This document shows, piece after piece, positions 13,177 to 26,879 of a stretch of 64,000 nucleotides of DNA (its first letter is position 1; each line of letters opens with the position of its first letter). The notes beneath the pieces are model-generated. The model made no database searches, was not told where the DNA came from, and was given only the letters and a program-made list of their open reading frames with translations. Position numbers and translations under genes: made by a program. The stretch comes from Riptortus pedestris (taxonomy: Eukaryota; Arthropoda; Insecta; Hemiptera; Alydidae): NCBI GenBank assembly GCA_019009955.1, contig CM032229.1, positions 78,919,001 to 78,983,000 of the forward strand, in the 5' to 3' direction.

Positions 13177-13224
13177 ATATACATGACTAACCTAGACTCA
13201 TGCCTCTAGGTTAGTCATGTATAT
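13177..13224. repeat. Perfect 19 bp inverted repeat with 10-base loop
   Basis: ATATACATGACTAACCTAG at 13177-13195 is exactly repeated in inverse at 13206-13224, around the loop ACTCATGCCT. It would form a strong hairpin in RNA or single-stranded DNA. The following T-run expected of a terminator is absent, and this is a eukaryotic setting, so a foldback remnant is the simpler reading. Confidence 0.85.
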
Positions 13225-13769
13225 CAAGACTAGCTAAATATTTTGATTACCTTCTGGGTAATAGGAGCAGCACTGTCTAAATAAAATCATTAGTGACATT
13301 CTGACATGAAATGGGTAGTAAGTAGTACCTTGCGGATAACCCGTTATGGATAGTCGCATTAGCATAAAATGTAGCTAGACATAATTTTCATATTTGTTTT
13401 GACTGAGTCATTTCCCCTTTATTCTCCTATTGATCGTCAACCTATATTACGAAATTAAAGGACATTAAATGCAGAACGTTTCCTAAACGTGCAAAAGATG
13501 CGCTAATAGTGTAAATACGTGTTATTCCCTTAAGACATAAAACATTTAATTTACTCCCTACTCACGCAATTTCGGCCTGTGGTTCATATAAACATTGTTC
13601 TTGCTTTAAGACCAACTAGCACCTCTTTAAATTATTCTCCGTTACACACTGTATGTAATTAGTAGCTCATCAATGGAGCTACAGAATTGACCAAGATTCA
13701 AATCCCAGAAAAGCCAAACATTTTATATTTACATGCTAATTTATCATCACCCTTCTATGTTGATGGCTA

Positions 13770-14712
<943 letters not shown>

Positions 14713-16208
14713 TTTTAGTTTGTGCCTCGAACAAGCACAAACGACTGAACGGATTGAGATTTGGCTCACGGATAGACGGTCTTACCTAGATTATCTGATT
14801 GGTTAACTGTGGCTTCAGTGCGTTCCTCTGTGTTAAAATTTTGTTTTATTTACGCGTTTTAGCACTTAATGATGTATCCACAGAACACGTTTTATTTAAA
14901 AATATGAATAGTTGAGAATTCAACCAAAAATTTATTATTATTTATCAAACATTTTTATTGTTTCCTCGTTATTGATTTTGGACATTTTAGAAATTGTTTT
15001 ATTACTTGTGAATATCTATCTTTATATCACAGATATACAACCGAAAAATATATTTTAATTTACCAGAACCGTTAACGAGATTCGAAAATAGTTTAAAGCA
15101 CTTGAATTCGTAGCCCCTTATTTGCTTTAGAGGTCTTGAAATTTAACGGAAATTAGTAAAGACCTCATGCAAGCTATTCTATGCAATGAGCTATGAATAA
15201 CCAAAGTGCTCAATGAGGCTAGAATAATATTGCAAGCTAGGGGTATCAGTGGGCTGCAGACATCAAGCCGAAGTTAGCTAGTTAATTGCACACGGGAGGT
15301 TGGAAACAAACTTAACTGGAAAAACTGATTACTGAAATGTGGAGAAAACACTCTGCCCATGATCATAGTAACATATCAAAAAATTCAAAGAGTGTTTTCA
15401 CGTGATACCTTGGTGTACGATTATCGTACTTGAAACTTCAACTACTACACGGGACTGCACACTAAATTTTTCTTATTTTATCTAATGCAACTTAAAATAT
15501 TAGAAATATTATTTTTCACCTTAAGCCACTAGATCACCAAATGCAATATCTCATTTCCAGTATAACTTGTTAACGTAGAATCCTTGCAAACCGTTATCTC
15601 AAAGTTATCCTCCTTCTTCCTACATCAAATAAACAGCCACAGTTCCTTATGTTAGAAGTGGTATGTGACCTTCTTTAATACCCAAGAAGAATTAAAAATT
15701 ATATAAATGAATTGTGGTGAATTAACCACAATGGGTCACAATAAAATAAAAGATTAGAGAAAACTAGAATTTATTTTCTATTTGAATCCTTTATTTTTGG
15801 TTTTCCTGAACGTTTTTACAGTAAACATAGAGTAGTCACCACAGTTTTATTATAACGTTTAAGAAATAAATGGAAAAAAAAATACTAAATATAGTATTTG
15901 TTTGTCGAATTTCCCTTCTGTTTGTTTCTGAGTACCTTTCTAAATAAATGTAAATTGAACAATTTTATGAAAACACACTTCCACGTAAAACCAGGCCGTG
16001 GCTCATTATAAAATTATATCAGATGGCACACTTAACGGGAAATCTGACACGCACAGAGCTGAGGGGATTCTGCAATACAAACTGCGTTTTACATAACATA
16101 GGGAATGTAATAAGCTGTGGACTCGCTAAACGGGAAGATAGTGGCTTTTTATGTTAAGAGCTATGAGTTGCATGACCTGCCTTATTTTGTTGTGAGTCTG
16201 GTACTCAC
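14713..16208. other. AT-rich DNA without a supported gene
   Basis: Between the Family A copy and the candidate exon at 16209 I see no gene or repeat that I can name. If the exon at 16209-16402 is real, this is intron of that gene. Confidence 0.45.
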
Positions 16209-16402
16209 TCTGCAGGAATGATCCACATTGCAGCACAATACAACGACGGACTTCCTATGGGTGCTGGCGACACTCCCCGCATTGAGAAAGAGCTCTCGTG
16301 ATTGATATCAGATTCAAATTGATTGTTGTTATCAACAAAATTGGGGCTGTAATTGGCTTCATGGAACGTAAGACGCTCTGGTATGGTAATTTGTTGCGAC
16401 AT
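16209..16402 (-). CDS. Candidate first coding exon, unknown protein
   Basis: On the minus strand an ATG at 16402-16400 in good context (CACAATGTC) opens a frame of 64 codons plus two bases. The frame runs into GTGAGT at 16208-16203, a strong 5' splice site; the last exon bases are CCTGCAGA. The peptide starts MSQQITIPERLTFHEANYSP and contains SMRGVSPAPIGSPSLYCAAM near the end. It is hydrophilic and polar-rich, with no membrane segment or clear domain. The bases upstream (16403-16500) are of mixed composition and could be 5' UTR. The rest of the gene would lie at lower coordinates or outside the window; no second exon was found. Base use is less AT-rich than the flanks. I do not recognise the protein. 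Exon status is inferred from frame, start context and donor. Confidence 0.45.
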
Positions 16403-16634
16403 TGTGAATACTAGACAAGGACACTGTCACTTTCATTACCATGCTCTCTCCGTCAGAGATAAGATGCTGAGCTGAATGGCCATGTTGAACATGTATTTCT
16501 GAACACATTGATACACAAGGTCAAAGGGTAGAATAGTCATCTTTTTATTTTTTTATTTCTGTGCAAATAAGCACTGGTTGTAAATCACTTCTTAAAATTT
16601 AAGTAGCGTAATCTATTCCTCCATGGGCATGAGA

Positions 16635-17400
16635 ACGATATATTCGGTGACTCACTGAAATAAATAAATGCACAAATCTTTATTTCTGAAACGAAACGTT
16701 TTATTGAAATATCCTGCGTCATAAAAGTTGTAGCCAAGAAAATTATCTTTGAAACAAGTCTATAAGAAGACGTATGAATTCTGAAATAAAAAATAAATAA
16801 ATAACGAAATAACGCATAAGTATTCTTGATGATTCTTCCTTGGAAGATACAGCACCGTTTTTTTTTTTATTTTTTATTTTTTTACATGGAGCTATGTAGG
16901 TAAAAATGTACTCTTTTTATAAATAATTACTATGGAATTAATTTAAAATAAGAACGTTTTTGGTTATGTTGATGTTTTTTTTATGTAAACGTCTTTTTTT
17001 TTTTTTTTTTAAACCTTCAAGAATACTTTTGCGTTATTTCGTTTTAAATACTTTTTTTTCTTTGATTCCAGAATCCATTCACCTTTGTTGTAGCCAACAA
17101 AATTATCTTTGAAACACGTCTATGGGAAAAGAATGGATTCTGAAATAAATAAAAAAAATATAACAAAATAATGCAAATGTATTCTTGAATGAATTCGAAA
17201 AGAGTGTTTTCTTCAAAAAACGTTATATTTTTTTAATTTTTTATTTAAGAATTCATTACTCTTCCCATAGACTTGTTTCATAGATAATTTTCTTGGCTAC
17301 AACTTTTATGTCGCAGAATTTTTCAATAAAATGTCCCGTTTCTGAAATAAAAATTTGTGCACGGACGCGTGAAATCGAAAAATTCACCGATATAAACTCG
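16635..17400. mobile_element. Foldback element: four alternating copies of a 100-150 bp unit
   Basis: A unit containing TTGTAGCCAAGAAAATTATC and then TTTGAAACAAGTCTAT lies forward at 16690-16850 and 17083-17200. It lies reversed at about 17010-17085 and 17215-17355. The outermost arms (16635-16806 and 17220-17400) are a long inverted repeat with about 80 per cent identity by eye, including GAAACG...TTTTATTGAAA...AAAAGTTGTAGCC. T- and A-runs fill the spacers. There is no coding capacity. This is a foldback or MITE dimer whose units point in alternating directions. Confidence 0.75.
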
Positions 17401-17407
17401 TTTTAGA

Positions 17408-18510
17408 ATTTGATCTCCGACAAGAATACGTCATAAAAAGTGCGGCATTCAATTGGAAATTCCAAAGTTAGGGTCGCTGGAGAAGTACTGGAGAAGGTTA
17501 CGAGATTAAATATGGACTGAAAAGATTCTTCTGGCATCACAGTTCTGCCACACCAAGGCTCAGTCTTTTATTAACACAACTGGCGATTTTAATGGGGGTG
17601 GCACGGAAACTTGGGACATCATCTATATATGCCCTACCGGGAAGTAACTAAATTCTACTCTCCACTTGACTGGAGAAATAATGGTTTACACTACAAGAGA
17701 TCAAGTATAATATAATGTAACCGGGCAATATGTGAAGGGTTCACATTTGCTAATTAATTCATCTCCATTGCTGACAATTCAGAGGCAAATGATTTAATTC
17801 ATAATATAAACTATTTGCTATTTTTTGGGTTAAATATTCGTAGAATGGGCTTGTATTGGGGAAAATAAATGTATAATATTAGTAAACCATCATAAGCGGA
17901 ACTAGGATTTTATTGTATGAGTTATGTTTTTACATTTTCAGATTTTTTTATGTAATTCATTTTGAATAAATTATCAAAAAATTGTATCTCTTTATATTCC
18001 ATAGTAGAAAGGGGCGGGGGGGGTCATAATGCACTTTTCCCTTCCAGGAGAGGAATATAAGATAAGATATACATTAAGAGGCTAGTTATAACAGTGCACT
18101 TTATAAATAAATATTGCTATTATAATCACATGATCTCCTTGTAGAATGGACTCTCTGTTGTAATACATCCTGATATCTGGAGTTTATTATGCCAATTTTT
18201 CTCAATACTTTCTTTTGATGACGTTCATTTGGAGTAATTTCGCAAATGCAACTTGATCCTTTCCGTACTTACTTTCTTCTTTAAAAATCTTGTTTGCTTT
18301 CTTTTTTTAAACATGATGGCCTTAGAAGTTCTTTGTAACATGCTATTTTATTTATTTATTGCAATTACATTCTTTCAACGTTAATAAGAGGTATGACATC
18401 ACAGTCATTTTTCATAGGTTACCAGAAACCACAAATCCTATTTTAGTTCACCTTGTCATGGTTGCCTGGACCTGTCATTTAATCATTACTAAAAGGAATA
18501 AAACTCCTGA
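17408..18510. other. AT-rich DNA without a supported gene
   Basis: Nothing recognised. A short G-run lies at about 18012-18024. Confidence 0.45.
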
Positions 18511-18785
18511 ATTTTAGCAGATTTTCCCTAAAGGAAGCCATTTTCGAAATTTTTCTTCAATTGTCCATCGATCCTACCTAGGAGATGACGAAAATGAGGT
18601 CCGTTCGAAACTGTTTATATATATATAAATATATATATATAATATATTTGTCAGTTACCGCTCTAGTGGTCAAAATTATTGTTTAATCGTTACCAAACTC
18701 GATATTTAGTCGTTTTATGTAGAAAGGAAGATCAGGTTCGTTAATGGCTGAAATCGGACCAGGGAAGGGGGAGGGGGTAATATTT
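18511..18785 (-). mobile_element. Family A repeat, right half
   Basis: Read on the minus strand it ends near 18511 with the right-end hairpin (GCTTCCTTTAGGGAAAATC) followed by TGCTAAAATT. It holds the block 'taggatcgatggaca', a short TA array at 18616-18648 and the blocks 'agagcggtaactgac' and 'ggtccgatttcagcc'. The left half is missing beyond the G-rich stretch at 18760-18778. Confidence 0.7.
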
Positions 18786-18843
18786 AAACCCTTACTTATA
18801 CTCATCGGATTTTTGCTTAAATAAAGAAATTATATGGTAAGGA

Positions 18844-18863
18844 TGTGTGTGCGCGTGTGCGTT

Positions 18864-18918
<55 letters not shown>

Positions 18919-18958
18919 GAGAGAGAGAGAGAGAGAGTGAGAGAGAGAGAGAGAGAGA
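18844..18958. repeat. Compound GT/GA microsatellite
   Basis: About 33 bases of GT (with some GC) pass into about 80 bases of GA, interrupted by two ATAGAG variants and one GTGAG. Open frames over it, such as the minus-strand serine-leucine run, are products of the array. Confidence 0.95.
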
Positions 18959-19902
18959 CTGTGGACTAGCACTACCCGAAGATCGTCTTCTGATTACGAG
19001 TCTTAAGAACAAGGAAAACGTTAAAGCTATGAGTCTATAAAACCATTATCAAACGACGAAATTTAAAGCATGTATATTTCACACCGCTTAATGGAGCAGC
19101 ATTAGTATATTTTTAAATTCACCACATACCATATTTAAGGTCTGAGAGATTTAAAAATCCTTTAGTTGAGGTGAATTCCAAAAAACAAAACACCTGTTTT
19201 TGTGCTGGCTATTTGATTCTTAACTGACAGTGAGTTTCAGTAGCTCGCGTTATCTTTAAACTAGTCTGCTCCTGGATGTACTAAATAAAAAGAGTAAAAC
19301 TTTTGTTAGGGAAACGCAGGTCTTGCAAAATGACTACAAGTGATTTGTATTCATTTATTATATAATGGTAGTAAACGAAGTGCCTCCCAAGATTTGGTTA
19401 CTAAAAAATCAAAGAATGCACACTAAGGAAATAGTTATGGACACTATATATTTCTTTTCCACTTCCGTTACGACCAAAAGATGAAATTCTACCACGTTAA
19501 AGGTCAATACCCAGGAGTTAGGTCGGATTTCTCCCAAGGATAGCTTAAAATGTTAACAGGAGGTGTTGTGTTGACATTATACTACTTTCCTTCAATGTCA
19601 AATATTCATATATTATTTCTTATTAGGCTATTGGAATCTAATACAATGCCGATTGCCATTATGCTCCCTCCTCTTTTTGTCAGAATCCTTTTTATCAGTT
19701 TGTCCGTTCGTAAAATCTTTCCAAAAGCATAAATATCATAAGGTTCATTAAGACACTAAATACCGACGGGTTATTGAGACAGTTCCAATAACATTTAGAA
19801 AATTACATCTCTCTATCACAATAGTTGTGAAATTTTGGAGAAATATTAAGAAGTAATAAAAACTGGAATTACTACATGACTGATGTTATTTATCATCCAT
19901 TT

Positions 19903-20100
19903 TGTGCTAATATGGCCAAATGGAACGGCCCATTCTACAGGTTATCACCGTTTACAAGCCAGGACGGGACTAAGGATTTTGTTTAATAACTTCGTCACTA
20001 AATAAATTCTTATGCCCAGCCAAGAATCGAACTCGCCACTCTAGTCTTATTATGTGAGATTAAAGTCAACACCTTAACTCACATGGCCAACTTGAGCCCT
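19903..20100 (-). mobile_element. tRNA-derived SINE copy
   Basis: On the minus strand it begins near 20098 with GGGCTCAAGTTGGCCATGTG, an A-box-like tRNA head. It has a B-box-like GAGTTCGATTCTTGGC, then 'tttagtgacgaagttattaa' and 'cctgtagaatgggccgttcc'. The 3' tail (TGCAAAAAGTGGACGTTAAT in better copies) is lost. It is diverged compared with 49604-49827. Confidence 0.75.
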
Positions 20101-22559
20101 TTCATGGCTGATTGCAGAGTGCGAATTAAATGAGGACAACAGCTTTCTTATGGAAACCTCTGTATGAATTAATTATATTTGATTCAATATGTAATGTCGT
20201 GTTATAAATACTGTCAAAGTTGTACTTTGGTTAAGTCCTTGACTATTCTGTTTATTAGATTTTTTACTTTACACATTAGATTAAAATTCCCAATTGTTTT
20301 AGTGCAATAATATATGTTTCGAAAAATATGATTTTGAACAGTGAGCAGAGTGGTATGATAATAAACCGAGTTATTGTGCACACCTTACATGTAGCTGGAA
20401 AATGTAGCCCCATTGTTAAGTATCTGAATGATATTTCGTTCGTAGGAAGCCACTGAAGTTTCCAACAAGATTCTGCACCAATTCCCCAAATCAAGTCAAC
20501 TCAGAATTGTTTACAGAGGGACATTTCTGAGTTCATCTTTGCCTCAGTTCTAGGGAAATCCTGATCCGAACCAACTAGGTTATCGGTTAAGGTCCGAAGT
20601 GAAGTGGATGGTATGCCACGCACTAACTTAGAAAGCCGATATAAATAACTGGTTCAAGCAATTGAGCCTTGTCATCAAGGAAGAAAGTGCAGGGCACCGC
20701 CATTGCTAACTGGATATATTAGAACATTTTGCCTTGTCAAAAGGAAGGCATTTTCAGTAGTTTTATTCTTATTTTTCACTGTTCATCCATATTAAATATT
20801 TTATTTTCTAATAAAAGTTGTTTGGCAACTCATTTTTCTGAGTGGAGTTCCGTTTCTATTTCATATATTTAAGGTTGGACTAAGTATATGTCATCAAATT
20901 CACATATTAAATTAATGTTTCTTAAGGTTTACAAAACGTTTATTTCACCAATTTCATCGCTATTTAATTGCCTAATTCTTACGTTATTTATATACTCTTC
21001 ATTCATTAGGAACAACAAATTTACACTGGTATATGTACCTACATATTTTCTACAGTTGGAGTCCTTTTGCTGAAGACCAAGTGTATGTGTGTGTGCTCCT
21101 TCATACTGTGCGTGCGTGTGTGTGAATATTGTCTGCATTACATTGTATAAACAATTCGCAGATCATAGTGTTATTTCATGATATATTTTCAAAGTTTCAG
21201 CTTGCAATTCTCTATCCTAGTATACTGTCTATAAACCCGTTTATGTAGTAAGGCTGAATCACTACTATTATGCTTGTGTATTATTAAGCAAGAAGCCAAT
21301 TTCATAATTCAGTTAATACACGTCTTCATGTTGCCATTCAATTATGAAAGAGGTCGATTCCGGGCTAAAAATACCTTATGGCCTCTTGAACTAATATTAG
21401 GCAAGTGCTCATTAAGTCACTTGCTATTTATTTAAAATGCTATTTGTTTCTATAAAATGTTGAAAGCCAGCAATATTTATTTGAAAAATTCAGTATTCAT
21501 TCCTGAAATTCTAACATTATATTACCTCACCCAATGCTACATGAAATACTATATTTACCACCACATCTTTATCACTGGTTTATTAAGTTATTAAGTTTGT
21601 ATATTCACCACGGGAAATTTTCATAATTATTGTTCCTTTTAATTCGATTCAAAATATTAAATTTGAAATAATAATAAATAAGACTTAATCGTACTTACGT
21701 ATTATTCAAGAAGTCTATTATGACGATCGAAATGTCCACGTAAATACTTTATTTCTATTGTAGGTTCTGTGTATGTAATATTATTTATATTCTTGATTTG
21801 AATGTTGATCAAATAAAGAATCTAAGTTTTTGAGTATTGCAATATTTAATTTTGTACTTATATATATATATAAAATAATTTATTCTCTGATAATTAGGTA
21901 TGTCTAATTATTAACGGTGATACTCAACGTTGATGAAAGAAAGATATCAATTGGCGTTATATGAAGCAATGTTATCTTAACGGAATAGCACTTACGTCAG
22001 TGGTATTTTACACAATTATGTGCAAACAATTATGCCCCTATTACGCCCACTTACTCGATTTTTTTGCTATGTAAATATCTCCAGTTGCCGTAACATAGCT
22101 ACGTTACAGACATTTCAATACTTGCTGGTTTGTGATATTTATAATATTCACGCAATCATCATCTCAGCCTTGTCTCCGGGTTACAAAGCTGGTGAATTGA
22201 ATTAATTTAATTAATTATATTTTATGCTCTTTAAAAAATGTTCCCAGCTGTGAAAGTTAATCTTCATTACTGACGTCAGTGAATAGAAGCGATTTCTCAT
22301 TAGATTTTTAGAGTTATTTATTGCTTAAAAATCTTAGTGAAAGGCTTTCTATGTTTAATTAAAGCATTAAATGCTACAAGAAAGTCCACATATTTTCAAC
22401 GTAAGATATCTTATCTGGATATGCTGACAACCGTATTCATATAAATTTAGGGACCGTCAATGTGGAAAATAATTCTTATAATTACTATTGGGGACATCAA
22501 GAAAGTACAGGTCACCATTTGCATACAACTATGTCGTTTAACGCAAATAACTCTCATTT
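20101..22559. other. AT-rich DNA without a supported gene
   Basis: Only short frames and a short TG-rich run near 21080-21125 are seen. No gene or named repeat can be supported. Confidence 0.45.
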
Positions 22560-22900
22560 CACTCCCAAGCTATAGAATACACGATTGTAAACCATCTCCA
22601 CTCTATCAGAGCAATAACCAGAACCAGGACAGAAACTCTCAACGTGAACAAGAATCCTTGGATTAGCGATGACTGTTCACTGTGCAACCTCCAGGAACCT
22701 ACAGATACCTACCACTTCCTCACTGTTAGTCCCATTGTCCGGAATTTCCGCATTGCCGCATTTGGTCGAATCACACTCACTAGGGGTCAAGTAATAGAAT
22801 ATTAAGTAGGGAAGATTATATAAATATAAGTAAACCTGAATCTGAAGAACTCTGGCAAAGAGTGCAGACTTCTTCATTTTCAATTTAGTTTATAAACACA
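22560..22900 (+). pseudogene. Relic of a non-LTR retrotransposon ORF2 C-terminus
   Basis: In one plus-strand frame the translation reads IRAITRTRTETLNVNKNPW, then ISDDCSLCNLQEPTDTYHF and LTVSPIVRNFRIAAFGRITL before a TAA at about 22793. The pattern Cys-x2-Cys, a spacer, then Thr-x-His-Phe-Leu and a degenerate Cys-Pro position is the usual end of LINE ORF2 proteins. It follows the reverse transcriptase or RNase H part and is rich in 'E-T-x-x-H-F-L-x-x-C-P'. Here the last Cys is replaced by Ser. No reverse transcriptase lies upstream, so this is a 5'-truncated, inactive copy. The clade (Jockey, R1 or I group) cannot be told from this piece. Confidence 0.5.
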
Positions 22901-23098
22901 GTGTTGTTTTTGTTGGTCTTATAAATCGGAAACATTGTTAGTATTACTATTATGTTTTACACAATATTAATATTATTAAATAAAATTACAAATTTTTATT
23001 ATAATCTTATTTGAAATGTATTATATAATGTTATGTACTGTATCATACACCACTTGGGCTTTGCTTCAGACCACTCATTGAAAGTACACTAATATAAA

Positions 23099-23126
23099 TC
23101 AATAAAGGGCAAGGCCCTTTTATTGA
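23099..23126. repeat. Short hairpin
   Basis: TCAATAAAGGGC pairs with GCCCTTTTATTGA around a three-base loop. One extra T lies in the right arm. Function unknown. Confidence 0.7.
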
Positions 23127-23635
23127 TCTTGACTATTTCTCTTTCCTTAATTGACATATTATATTCAGAAATGCATTCAGCGGCATTGGGACAATTAGAA
23201 TACCGAAACCAATGGAGCCGGACCATGGAAGCAGAATCTCAACAGTGACATCGGAAAATCGACATTGCTGGATAGTCTACAAGTAAAACTGAAGGCGCAA
23301 ACAATTTCAGGATGAATTGTTACCTGCATGTGTAGTCTTTCAAAATTTACAGGCTCAGTATTTTAGTAGATTTGCTCTATTGACTTGAATTGCTTGGAGA
23401 AATAGATTTCTTAAATTTCTTTTATATTGTTAACCACGTACAGTGTTTTTAGTACTTTGTTCTGGCTTCTATTCAAGAGGTTATATTTAAAATTACCCCG
23501 TCACTACAAATCTGGTTATTCCGAGAACTTCCTTCTTCACTTGCCACTTTCAACAAGTAGAAGGAAAATCTTAAAGGGCTAATATAAAGGTACATCATTC
23601 AAACAGTTATTTGAACATCGTAAGGTACCGAGGTG

Positions 23636-23880
23636 TACGTGCGTGCATTCAAAGGTTAGGGGACCATAAGGATCATTGTATGTGTCTCCTCTTATATGCT
23701 TGCATACACGAGTTTGAGAGTATAACGCTAATTGTAAATATTCCTGCTTTTGCACTTGCATATACAGATCAGAGGGTAATAAATTCAATTGTAAATATAT
23801 GTCTTCATATAGCGGTTGCTTTAATCATTTCCCCTCATGTGCATGCATATAAAGAGAGTCAAAAGATAATTGTAACTATC
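23636..23880 (+). repeat. Degenerate tandem repeat, period about 55 bp
   Basis: Blocks starting GTGCGTGCATTCAAAG (23640), ATGCTTGCATACACGA (23696), TGCACTTGCATATACAG (23751) and GTGCATGCATATAAAG (23839) share a 'TTGCATA' core. Each is followed after 25-35 bases by 'ATAA....AATTGTAA'. The spacing is close to 55 bp for the first three. It is an old tandem array. The plus-strand frame 23611-23898 crosses it and is probably not a gene. Confidence 0.45.
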
Positions 23881-23898
23881 GTTTTTATGGGGGTATAG

Positions 23899-25829
23899 GA
23901 TGTAAACGTTTATTATAAAACCTGTATTTAATTTAAAACTGGTATATAGTCAGTGCATAAACTCAAAAATGTGGGATTGTGGGAATAAAAAACGAAATAG
24001 TGGTTGAATTTGGGCCATTAGCCTTCGTCAGTTATAAGATTTTGGGTCAGGGGCAAGATTAGAGTCCCATATGGGATATCTTGCAAATTACATTGTTACT
24101 ATAACTAAATTTTTAATTTTTCTTTTTAAAAATCACATAGTTTCTCTCGTCTAACTAGATGACGAAAATGAGCTCCTTTCATATTCTACAATATATTTTT
24201 ATTTCTATCTCGCATTTCATAAATATATATTAGTAACATACTATCTTACTATTGTTATCAAATGCGGTTTTCCTTAATTCGAATGTGACTGAGTTAGTAG
24301 TATTTTTTTCACTTTCAGCCTTGACTAAACTTCCACTATTATGATTTTCGATATAAGATATTATCGATCTAATATTATAGTAAATTTAATTTATTTTCTG
24401 TTTCGGGTTCTATTATAAAGAAGAAACAGTGAACAGAAATTGGTGTCATTTCTGGACAAGGAAAATCTGTTTAACATACAAAACCCATATCTGTAGGAAT
24501 TTCATAAAAAAACAAACAAAAAAAACAGTGAAGGCCCACTTTATGTTACAAAGGTTAATTTAGATGGGTTATCTAAAATGATCATACGTTTCTGGATAGT
24601 GTGAAGTAAGTATTTTAATTGGATTTTTGAAGTTAATTACTTATCTTCATCTTGTTTTTTTTTTGTAAAATATTACCTTTCTTCACCAATATAATACCTA
24701 TAATTAACTTAAACGAGTTATGAAATAATTTTTGGAGATGCTATGATTTCCTTCTTTGCCAAGATCCACACATCTCCCATGTCAGTGGGACACTATGGAA
24801 GGAAGCTAAAGCTATTATTTGTTTATTTAGGCTAGCTAAAGCCTATCAATATCCATTCCATGATGCTGAGGAGGTTATATGGAGTAATCCTAGATTTGTG
24901 GTGCCTTTATTGCTAAATAACATCTTTTCCCAATTGCATTTCTGAAAAAAACAGATACATCCTGTTCAGGGGCTTTGTGTATTTAGTCCTTATGAAGAGA
25001 ATTAAGTCATTTTAACCAGAGCCCTCGTTTTGTCAAAGTTGCCACTCGCAAATGAAGCCATAAGATAACCCATCTGTCAAGCAATATATTTGATATTGAT
25101 TAGCATGTTAGGAGGGCTGATTAGTATAAAGCGAGTTGTGTGACGAGGGCTAGTGACTGCTAATGACCGCTTTGATAAATGCCCTAATGATAAAACACCT
25201 TGGTGACGGAGATAATAACTGAGATTCATACATCTTCAGGCCAAGGGAACACACCTCTCTGCCTACGACTAGGCACGGCTCGCGTTTCCCCGCTCCTCTC
25301 ATAAGGAGTGCTTTCATTTTCTATCAGTATTTTTCCATTGACAATTAGCTGAATATAAAAACTATTAATGGTATTTCGTTGCACCTCATGACTAGCTATG
25401 TAATATAGTTGATTCTGTCAAAGGGAAATAATGTTACTAGATTTAACTATGACTATAGCACTGAAATACATAAAAAAAAAAAAAAAGATTTTTATTCACA
25501 CGAATTAATGTAACTGGACGTTAATATGCGTAGTTTGTGTGGAGTACTGTTGTGAGCGAATGGAAAAATTGGAAATTCTTAAATATACAATAGAGAATAA
25601 ATTGAGCTTTGATTAATTTTTTACTGCACCATTTGTCACATATTGTGGAAATTATTTATTACTTTTACTAACAAAAGGAAAAATAATTTTTGACATTTCT
25701 GTACGTTGTGATAATTGATCTGTTAAAAATGTTAAAATTTGTTTATTAAGATCAGTTAGCGAGATCTATTTACAAATTTTATTTATTGAGGATTGAAGTT
25801 GGTCATTATGATTTATATAACTAGTTTCG
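23899..25829. other. AT-rich DNA without a supported gene
   Basis: A 35-base Family A scrap is visible at about 24148-24182 (CTAGATGACGAAAATGAGC). A less AT-rich stretch at 25230-25310 is open in short frames on both strands but is not convincing as an exon. An A-run of about 15 lies at 25471. Confidence 0.45.
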
Positions 25830-25965
25830 CCAAACGGAAATGAAGGCCACTGGAGTGGTAACTGGGATTTAAAGAATTTGAATGAACCTCATTTTGTCAT
25901 TCACTAAGTAGGAACAAAGGACATTTGATGAAGAAATTTGTCAAAGTCAAATTCAGTAATAAGAA
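25830..25965 (+). mobile_element. Family A repeat fragment (right end region)
   Basis: The run 'ggagtggtaac..gaatgaacctcattttgtcattcactaagtaggaacaaaggacatttgatgaagaaatttg' parallels 49291-49460 with no dinucleotide array between its halves. The right-end hairpin is not found. It is diverged. Confidence 0.45.
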
Positions 25966-26879
25966 ACCTTATTTGGTTCTGTATTTGTTTATACTTAAAC
26001 ATTCCACATGACTTGAACGAACTACTGACTGAGGGTATGCCACATATTGCCACGATTCTGACATATTTAAAAACAATTGGGCAGTTTGAGAATGTTTAAT
26101 TCCATATATTATTTTTTAATATGTGTGTGTGTGTGAGACGTGTTTAAATTTGAATTTTGCCTGTTTTTATGAATAGCTTTGTTTCAAAGTTAGCAAGTTT
26201 TATTTTCACTTATTTATTTACCACCTGTTTTTAGTTCTATGTTGTGTTCGTGTTTCTTGTTACTTTAGTTGTGTTCCCGTTTCTTGTTTCATTTGTATTA
26301 CTTTGTTTTGTTATTTTGTTTACTTGTTTTTTTTGTTTTTGTCTTGTTTTCCCTCATGCCAAGAACAGCCAAGACACCGAAGTTGCGGAGCTCTATAAAT
26401 AAATATTTATATTTTTTAATTACCTTTGCGAAATAAAAGAAGTGTTGCAATGATTTTCAGATTTCAACAGAATGATCCGTTTTCACACTCCTTGAATCCG
26501 TTTTGTCTATTTATATTGAAGTAACTTATGTATTGTCGTGAGTATGTATGTACATATCTCATGAAACGTCAAAACGATAAGTCTTAAAATGTTGAGTTTC
26601 CATATTAAGGACTGCTGTAACATCTTGCTGTTTTTTTTAAAGACACATAGGAGAGAAGATATCGTTTAACACTCTGGAATGAAATAATTTTGAATGACGT
26701 GCAGAAAAATGTAGTGTTTAAATAATTTAATAGGAGCACATGGAAACCACGTGGTGCACACAACTGATTTTTCCTTTCCAATTAAAGGCAAAAAAGGTCA
26801 GGCGTTACCTATATAATCCCGTGCCCTTATTTATTTTAACGGGGATGGCAGCGCGCCCAAAAATAATAAGAGGAACAGT

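Noticed and set aside
13177..13224. Rho-independent terminator
   Set aside because: Strong hairpin but no T-run after it, and the setting is eukaryotic.
18830..19012. Serine-leucine-rich open frame on the minus strand
   Set aside because: It is produced by the GA/GT array.
23611..23898. 95-codon plus-strand frame
   Set aside because: It runs across a degenerate tandem repeat of about 55 bp period; the similar Cys/His/Ala blocks come from that.
25230..25320. GC-richer stretch as an exon
   Set aside because: Short frames on both strands with only a poor donor (GTGTGT) on the minus strand; not enough to call.
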